Assembly (NCBI GenBank): GCA_902363255.1
Contig: CABIZO010000015.1
Coordinates: 1-24,468, forward strand
Direction of reading: 5' to 3'
DNA: 24,468 nucleotides
From: Peptostreptococcaceae bacterium
GTDB lineage: Bacteria > Bacillota > Clostridia > Peptostreptococcales > Peptostreptococcaceae
Position numbers and translations under genes: made by a program. Below the pieces are notes generated by a model. That model was not told the origin of the DNA, ran no database searches, and was given only the letters and a program-made list of their open reading frames with translations. Of the stretch, positions 23,731 to 24,468 are shown piece by piece (the first letter of the stretch is position 1; each line of letters opens with the position of its first letter).

Positions 23731-24276
23731 ATGGCGAAAAGTACAAAATATGTACCAAGTGGTGGTTTACTTTTGTCTGAAGAAAAGGATATGAAGAAAT
23801 TAAGTAAACTGGCAGGAGAAGGTTGGATATTAGATTCTTTTGAAAAATTATCATATAAACTTATAAAAAGTGAACCTGAATATATAGAATATTGTGTTGA
23901 TTATAACGAAGATAAAGATGATTGGAATGAATATATATCTTTATTTGAAAATAGTGATTGGGAATATGTTTGCTCCTATGAGGGATATCATTTTTTCAAA
24001 GCTCCAAAAGGAACGAAGCCTATTTACACAGATAAAGAAACATTAAGTTTAAAATATGAAAAACAATATAAATTAATGAAAAAATCAGTAATTGGAACTA
24101 TATTATTAATAGTAGCCTGTATATTAGCAATTAGGTATATATCAATATTTAATAATGGATCAAATATATTAAGAGGTTTAAATTTTGTATGTTATGTATC
24201 TGCTGGTGCAGGAATTGGTATTTTAATACCGTTTATAATTTGTGCAATTGTAGCGTATAAGAAAATAGAAAGTTAA
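23731..24276 (+). CDS. DUF2812 membrane protein, partner of PadR
   Basis: This 181-residue protein has an N-terminal cytoplasmic domain (about 1-110) with the DUF2812 pattern: LAGEGWILDSF, then DWEYVCSYEGYHFFKAP. Two C-terminal membrane helices follow (about 120-140 and 153-175). DUF2812 genes commonly lie directly after a padR gene, as here, and the pair is thought to act in one envelope-stress or drug-response system; the mechanism is not established. The ribosome site GGGGGAA lies inside the end of padR, implying translational coupling. The next DNA is an insertion-sequence end. Confidence 0.87.
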   Translation: MAKSTKYVPSGGLLLSEEKDMKKLSKLAGEGWILDSFEKLSYKLIKSEPEYIEYCVDYNEDKDDWNEYISLFENSDWEYVCSYEGYHFFKAPKGTKPIYTDKETLSLKYEKQYKLMKKSVIGTILLIVACILAIRYISIFNNGSNILRGLNFVCYVSAGAGIGILIPFIICAIVAYKKIES

Positions 24277-24344
24277 ATTATGAGTTAAAAAGCTTAGTAT
24301 GTCTGAACTGCCCCCTGTCAAGTAGACAGTGGAAATAATAAAAA

Positions 24345-24468
24345 TTAAGCAACTAAGGTCTGAGTCCGATATTCAATCGGACTTAGGCCTTTTAGTTTTT
24401 TCTGTAACCTTCTATTGTTATAAAAGTCTATATAATTATCAATTGCAATTTTTAACTCATCAAAGCTA
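24345..24468 (-). CDS. IS3-family transposase (OrfB), C-terminal end, cut by the window edge
   Basis: Forty C-terminal residues are visible. They contain FYNNRRLQKKLKGLSPIEYR, the hallmark end of the rve integrase core in IS3-family OrfB proteins, and a short tail ending TLVA before TAA. The catalytic D, D and E residues lie outside the window. It is transcribed leftward towards the DUF2812 gene. The stretch encoding LSPIEYRT also forms the hairpin at 24355-24391. Confidence 0.88.
   Translation of the reverse strand, partial: SFDELKIAIDNYIDFYNNRRLQKKLKGLSPIEYRTQTLVA
24355..24402 (+). terminator. Terminator hairpin inside the IS end, active on the plus strand
   Basis: A 16-bp stem (24355-24370 with 24376-24391, loop ATTCA) is fully paired as plus-strand RNA, including two G-U pairs, and is followed by TTTAGTTTTTT. 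In minus-strand RNA the same two positions become A-C mismatches. It would therefore stop transcription coming from padR-DUF2812 into the IS, but hinder the transposase mRNA less. Confidence 0.75.

Larger units (their letters stand above)
24300..24468 (-). mobile_element. IS3-family insertion sequence, one end only
   Basis: The transposase 3' end (24345 onward, minus strand) is followed by a terminal-repeat-like sequence, GAACTGCCCCCTGTCAAG, starting near 24306 and containing the small palindrome CTGTC/GACAG. This is typical of IS3-family (IS150-like) ends. The element continues beyond the window, so completeness, the other end and the target duplication cannot be seen. It begins about 24 bases after the DUF2812 stop and does not interrupt that gene. 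Confidence 0.8.

Overview
The window is a low-GC stretch of chromosome from an endospore-forming Firmicute. The AT-rich codon use, the sporulation pair spmA/spmB, the T-box-controlled metG, the RicT/PSP1 protein and several DUF families common in anaerobic Clostridia suggest a Clostridium-like organism, most probably a Peptostreptococcaceae relative of Clostridioides or Paraclostridium. The taxonomic call is inference.

The backbone is the conserved segment that in Bacillus subtilis runs from yaaO/tmk/holB to ksgA. It starts after a 5S rRNA gene (end of an rRNA operon) and a DUF378 gene. It then reads: Orn/Lys/Arg decarboxylase (yaaO type), a guanylate-kinase-like enzyme where tmk usually sits, holB, ricT (yaaT), a TrmN6-type methyltransferase (yabB) and rsmI (yabC). 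After two insertions it continues with metG, tatD, rnmV and ksgA. RNase M5, which matures 5S rRNA, and a 5S gene are therefore in the same window, next to two rRNA and tRNA modification enzymes.

Insertion 1 (6.3-10.2 kb) holds an HD-domain protein, a convergent pncB-lrp pair on the minus strand separated from it by a perfect 38-bp palindromic terminator, and spmA-spmB. spmA appears to start at a rare ATT codon. metG follows behind a T-box leader with an AUG (Met) specifier.

Insertion 2 (13.4-21.5 kb, between tatD and rnmV) is a set of small independent units. They are: a five-gene operon (46-aa membrane peptide, YtrA-type GntR regulator, ABC ATPase, ABC-2 permease, exported protein) behind a promoter buried in a 21-bp perfect inverted repeat; a DUF3793 gene under two Fur-like boxes; an ECF sigma factor with a DUF4179 membrane anti-sigma candidate; a VOC-fold protein on the minus strand; a small membrane protein plus a short YidC paralogue; tandem hairpins; and a DUF3786 protein.

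rnmV has a 235-nt leader with three predicted hairpins. After ksgA and its terminator comes a PadR-DUF2812 pair whose promoter carries two copies of the dyad TATATC-N7-GATATA. The window ends in the 3' end of an IS3-family insertion sequence whose last transposase codons also form a strand-asymmetric terminator hairpin facing outside-in transcription.
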